Made by a program: the position numbers and the translations under genes
In this document: positions 36,207 to 38,055 of the stretch, piece by piece
How the letters are laid out: each line of letters opens with the position of its first letter
How positions within the stretch are numbered: the first letter of the stretch is position 1
The notes under the pieces: generated by a model
The model's input: the letters and a program-made list of their open reading frames with translations, nothing else
What the model was told of the DNA's origin: nothing
Databases searched by the model: none
Source: a virus
IMG/VR virus record: IMGVR_UViG_3300046809_000267
Span: 1-38,055 of that record
DNA length: 38,055 bases
Reading direction: 5' to 3' (one strand)

Positions 36207-36245
36207 CCTCGGATGAGGGTTGGCGCACCCGGGCCGGATGGCTCG
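36207..36245 (+). promoter_or_regulatory. Two GGAT-loop hairpins in the coat leader
   Basis: CCTC-GGAT-GAGG (36207-36218) is identical to the first hairpin of the scaffold leader, within a shared 15-base block. CGGGCC-GGAT-GGCTCG (36230-36245, 6 bp with one G-U) is the counterpart of the second. No third hairpin follows; the coat gene has a normal ribosome site further on. The loop of the second contains an in-frame ATG (36238). Confidence 0.55.
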
Positions 36246-36288
36246 ATTCACCTTACCTGAACAACTTTCGATTTATCTGGAGCCTGAT

Positions 36289-37419
36289 TTGGCCAATACT
36301 TTAACCGCTCTCATCCCCGACCTGTATGCATCGCTCGACGTTGTGTCGCGCGAACTGGTCGGTTTCATCCCGGCAGTCACGCTCGATCCTCAAGTCGCTC
36401 GTGCTGCGGTCGGTGAAAACGTTCGTTCGTTCGTCGCGCCGGCTTCGACTGCCGAAGACGTGACGCCGGGCCAATTGCCGCCCGATGACGGTGACCAGAA
36501 CATCGGGAACCAGGTGATCACGATCACCAAGTCGCGCATGGTCCCGTTCCGCTGGACCGGTGAAGAACAGAAGGGCGTGAATCACGGCCCTGGCTACACC
36601 GGCATCCGCGCGAACCAGATCGCGCAGGCAATGCGGACGCTGGTGAACGAAATGGAAACCGACGTCGGCACGCTGGTGTATCAGGCTTCGCGTGCGACGG
36701 GCACGGCTGGCAGCACGCCGTTCGCTTCGACGCTCGGCGATCCGGCGCAAGCGCGCAAGATCCTGTCGGATAACGGCGCTCCGCTGTCCGACATGCAACT
36801 GGTCATCGATACCACGGCCGGCGCGAACCTCCGCACCCTCGCTCAGTTGACGAAGGCCAACGAAGCCGGCACGACCGAACTTCGCGCACAAGGTACGCTG
36901 CTCGAACTCAGCGGCTTCATGGTTCGCGAATCGGCTGGCGTCCCGATCCACACGTCCGGCACTGGCGCAAGCTATGTGCTCAACGGCGCACACGCGAAGG
37001 GCGCAACGACCATCAACGTTCAGACAGGCACCGGCACGGTCGTCGCTGGTGATGTCGTGACGTTCAACGGCGACACGCGCAAATACGTCGTGACGTCGCC
37101 CCTCTCGGCTGGCTCGTTCACGATCGCCGCGCCTGGCCTGCAACAGGCGCTGCTGACCGGCGCTGCTGTGACCGTTGGCGCTGCCTACACCGGCAACGCA
37201 GCGTTCTCGCGCAACGCATTCGTGCTCGCAACTCGCCTGCCGGCGCTGCCGGAAGAAGGCGACATGGCCGATGACCGCACGACGATCGTCGACGAGCGCA
37301 GCGGCCTCGCGTTCGAGGTGGCGATGTACAAGCAATACCGCCGCGTTCGCTACGAAATCGCGATCGCGTGGGGTAAGCAGAACATCAAGCCGGAACACTC
37401 GGCCATTCTGCTCGGCTAA
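36289..37419 (+). CDS. Major coat protein, P22 coat-like
   Basis: 376 residues from a TTG at 36289, chosen for GGAG 6 bases upstream and for the family-typical beginning ANTLTALIPDLYASLDVVSRELVGFIPAV. The inserted domain (about 225-300) and the VDERSGLAFEVAMYKQYRRVRYEIAIAWGKQNIKPEHSAIL ending fit the HK97-fold coat of P22-like heads. In-frame starts at 36220 (TTG) and 36238 (ATG) would extend it by 23 or 17 residues but lack good ribosome sites. Confidence 0.9.
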   Translation: MANTLTALIPDLYASLDVVSRELVGFIPAVTLDPQVARAAVGENVRSFVAPASTAEDVTPGQLPPDDGDQNIGNQVITITKSRMVPFRWTGEEQKGVNHGPGYTGIRANQIAQAMRTLVNEMETDVGTLVYQASRATGTAGSTPFASTLGDPAQARKILSDNGAPLSDMQLVIDTTAGANLRTLAQLTKANEAGTTELRAQGTLLELSGFMVRESAGVPIHTSGTGASYVLNGAHAKGATTINVQTGTGTVVAGDVVTFNGDTRKYVVTSPLSAGSFTIAAPGLQQALLTGAAVTVGAAYTGNAAFSRNAFVLATRLPALPEEGDMADDRTTIVDERSGLAFEVAMYKQYRRVRYEIAIAWGKQNIKPEHSAILLG

Positions 37420-37430
37420 TTGCGCCGGGG

Positions 37431-37461
37431 CGGCCCGCTGAAGTACTGGCGGGCCGTTTTT
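37431..37461 (+). terminator. Intrinsic terminator after the coat gene
   Basis: CGGCCCGC (37431-37438) and GCGGGCCG (37449-37456) around a 10-base loop, followed by TTTTT. It lies 13 bases before the next start codon, which would reduce expression of later genes relative to coat. Confidence 0.85.
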
Positions 37462-37474
37462 CATTGGAGAAAGC

Positions 37475-37636
37475 ATGGCACGCCCCAAGAAAGAGGCAGA
37501 CACGCCGACGAATGACGGCGACATCGCATATGTCGAGATGAAGCGCGACGCGGAACTCTACCCCGAGCCGCACACCGCGCAAGTTCACCCCGACGAAGTT
37601 GAAAACTACCGCCCCGGCGGTTGGGAGATCGCATAA
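37475..37636 (+). CDS. 53-residue head-region protein
   Basis: The ATG has GGAGA 5 bases upstream. Begins MARPKKEADTPTNDGDIAYVEMKRDAELYPEPHTAQVHPDEVENY; such short proteins with an RPKKE start and a VHPDEVxxY motif lie directly after coat genes in many tailed phages and may be minor head components. Stop and next start are adjacent. Confidence 0.7.
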   Translation: MARPKKEADTPTNDGDIAYVEMKRDAELYPEPHTAQVHPDEVENYRPGGWEIA

Positions 37637-38032
37637 ATGCTGACCGCTCAGCAACAGGCCGACGTTCGGCGCTTTGCCGGTTATCCGATGCTGGGCGATA
37701 CGGTCACAGATGACTCGCGGGACTTCGCTTACGGCTGGGTTTCGCCGGGCGTCTGGCAGACGCTGACGCACCGGCTAGCGAGTATGCGACCGGAAGAAGA
37801 ATCCGTGCTCATCACCACTTACCTGACGCCGCTTTACACGCTGGAAACGGCGATTTACGGAGCTGGCGCGAATCTCGACACCGATCAGGCCGCGGTATGG
37901 ACGCGAAACAAGACGGAAGTCGCTGATCGGGCAAAGTTGTTCGACCAGTGGCGTCGCCGCATGTGCTATTTCATCGGCATTGCGCCTGGCCCGTCGCTCG
38001 GCAATGGCGGCTCGCAAGTGATTCGGGGCTGA
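37637..38032 (+). CDS. Head-completion/adaptor-like protein
   Basis: 131 residues starting immediately after the preceding stop. Helical, with ADVRRFAGYPMLGD at the N-terminus and LTPLYTLETAIYGAGANLDTDQAAVWTRNKTEVADRAKLFDQWRRRMCYFIG. Position and length match a head-tail adaptor, but no family motif is certain. Confidence 0.6.
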   Translation: MLTAQQQADVRRFAGYPMLGDTVTDDSRDFAYGWVSPGVWQTLTHRLASMRPEEESVLITTYLTPLYTLETAIYGAGANLDTDQAAVWTRNKTEVADRAKLFDQWRRRMCYFIGIAPGPSLGNGGSQVIRG

Positions 38033-38033
38033 T

Positions 38034-38055
38034 ATGGACGGCACGAAGGCACAGA
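38034..38055 (+). CDS. Start of the next late gene (cut by the window)
   Basis: The ATG at 38034 lies one base after the preceding stop, and the frame is open to the window edge (MDGTKAQ...). Only 7 codons are visible, so no function can be given. Confidence 0.4.

Noticed and set aside
36301-37524. Long minus-strand open frame (407 codons) opposite the coat gene
   Set aside because: Same reasoning: codon-position shadow of the coat gene, no start signal, Arg-rich composition.
1-38055. CRISPR array or insertion sequence
   Set aside because: No regularly spaced direct repeats with unique spacers and no transposase gene with terminal inverted repeats were seen.

Overview
The window is a contiguous piece of a temperate tailed-phage genome from a Burkholderiales host (Burkholderia, Paraburkholderia or Caballeronia are the most likely genera; this is inferred from high GC, codon use and the gene set, not from any search). 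It does not look like an integrated prophage end. Beside the integrase lies an apparently intact attP: an 18-bp stretch matching the 3' end of a tRNA (probably tRNA-Leu), with TGTACCA arm-type repeats on both sides and phage genes on both flanks. The sequence is therefore probably a free, circular or permuted phage genome opened in the late region.

Layout. 1-1.2 kb: the end of a TylF-like methyltransferase gene and a convergent outer-membrane beta-barrel gene, both probable morons. 1.3-3.9 kb (+): lysis region with a membrane protein, GH19 endolysin, HNH protein, holin, lipoprotein and DUF1353 protein. 3.8-5.4 kb (-): a small operon with a LigD-type ATP-dependent DNA ligase. 5.5-7.0 kb: attP and tyrosine integrase (+), with an excisionase-like gene convergent to it. 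7.0-27.1 kb (-): a very long early region of tightly overlapping genes. It holds Ea22-like accessory proteins, YbcO-like, NinB and RusA recombination proteins, C5 and SPPY-type DNA methyltransferases, Gp157, an SSB with an acidic tail, a Sak4-like ATPase, an HD (RSH-like) hydrolase, a DnaB-type helicase and a replication initiator with internal iterons. 27.1-27.8 kb: the divergent cro-like/repressor switch. 28.2-28.8 kb: a hairpin-rich noncoding stretch with a candidate sRNA and convergent terminators. 29.1-30.8 kb (+): small unknown genes. 31.2-38.06 kb (+): terminase small and large subunits, portal (DUF4055), scaffold-like protein, an antisense HNH gene, P22-like coat protein and a head-completion gene.

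The most striking feature is a dispersed family of near-identical 19-bp palindromes, GGATAC-N7-GTATCC, found from 1.1 to 29 kb. Nearly all sit inside promoter-like sequences, typically TTGCGY-N17-TATCST on the minus strand. Each well-formed site heads a block of overlapping genes, so the early region appears cut into five or six operons that one repressor could shut together. The outer-membrane gene and the attP region carry the same site.

A second unexplained structure is a set of short hairpins, each presenting a GGAT loop, in the leaders of the scaffold and coat genes: three before scaffold and two before coat. They resemble CsrA/RsmA-type binding sites or a coat-protein operator. Intrinsic terminators lie between consecutive late genes at four places, which suggests antitermination or deliberate stepping-down of late transcripts.
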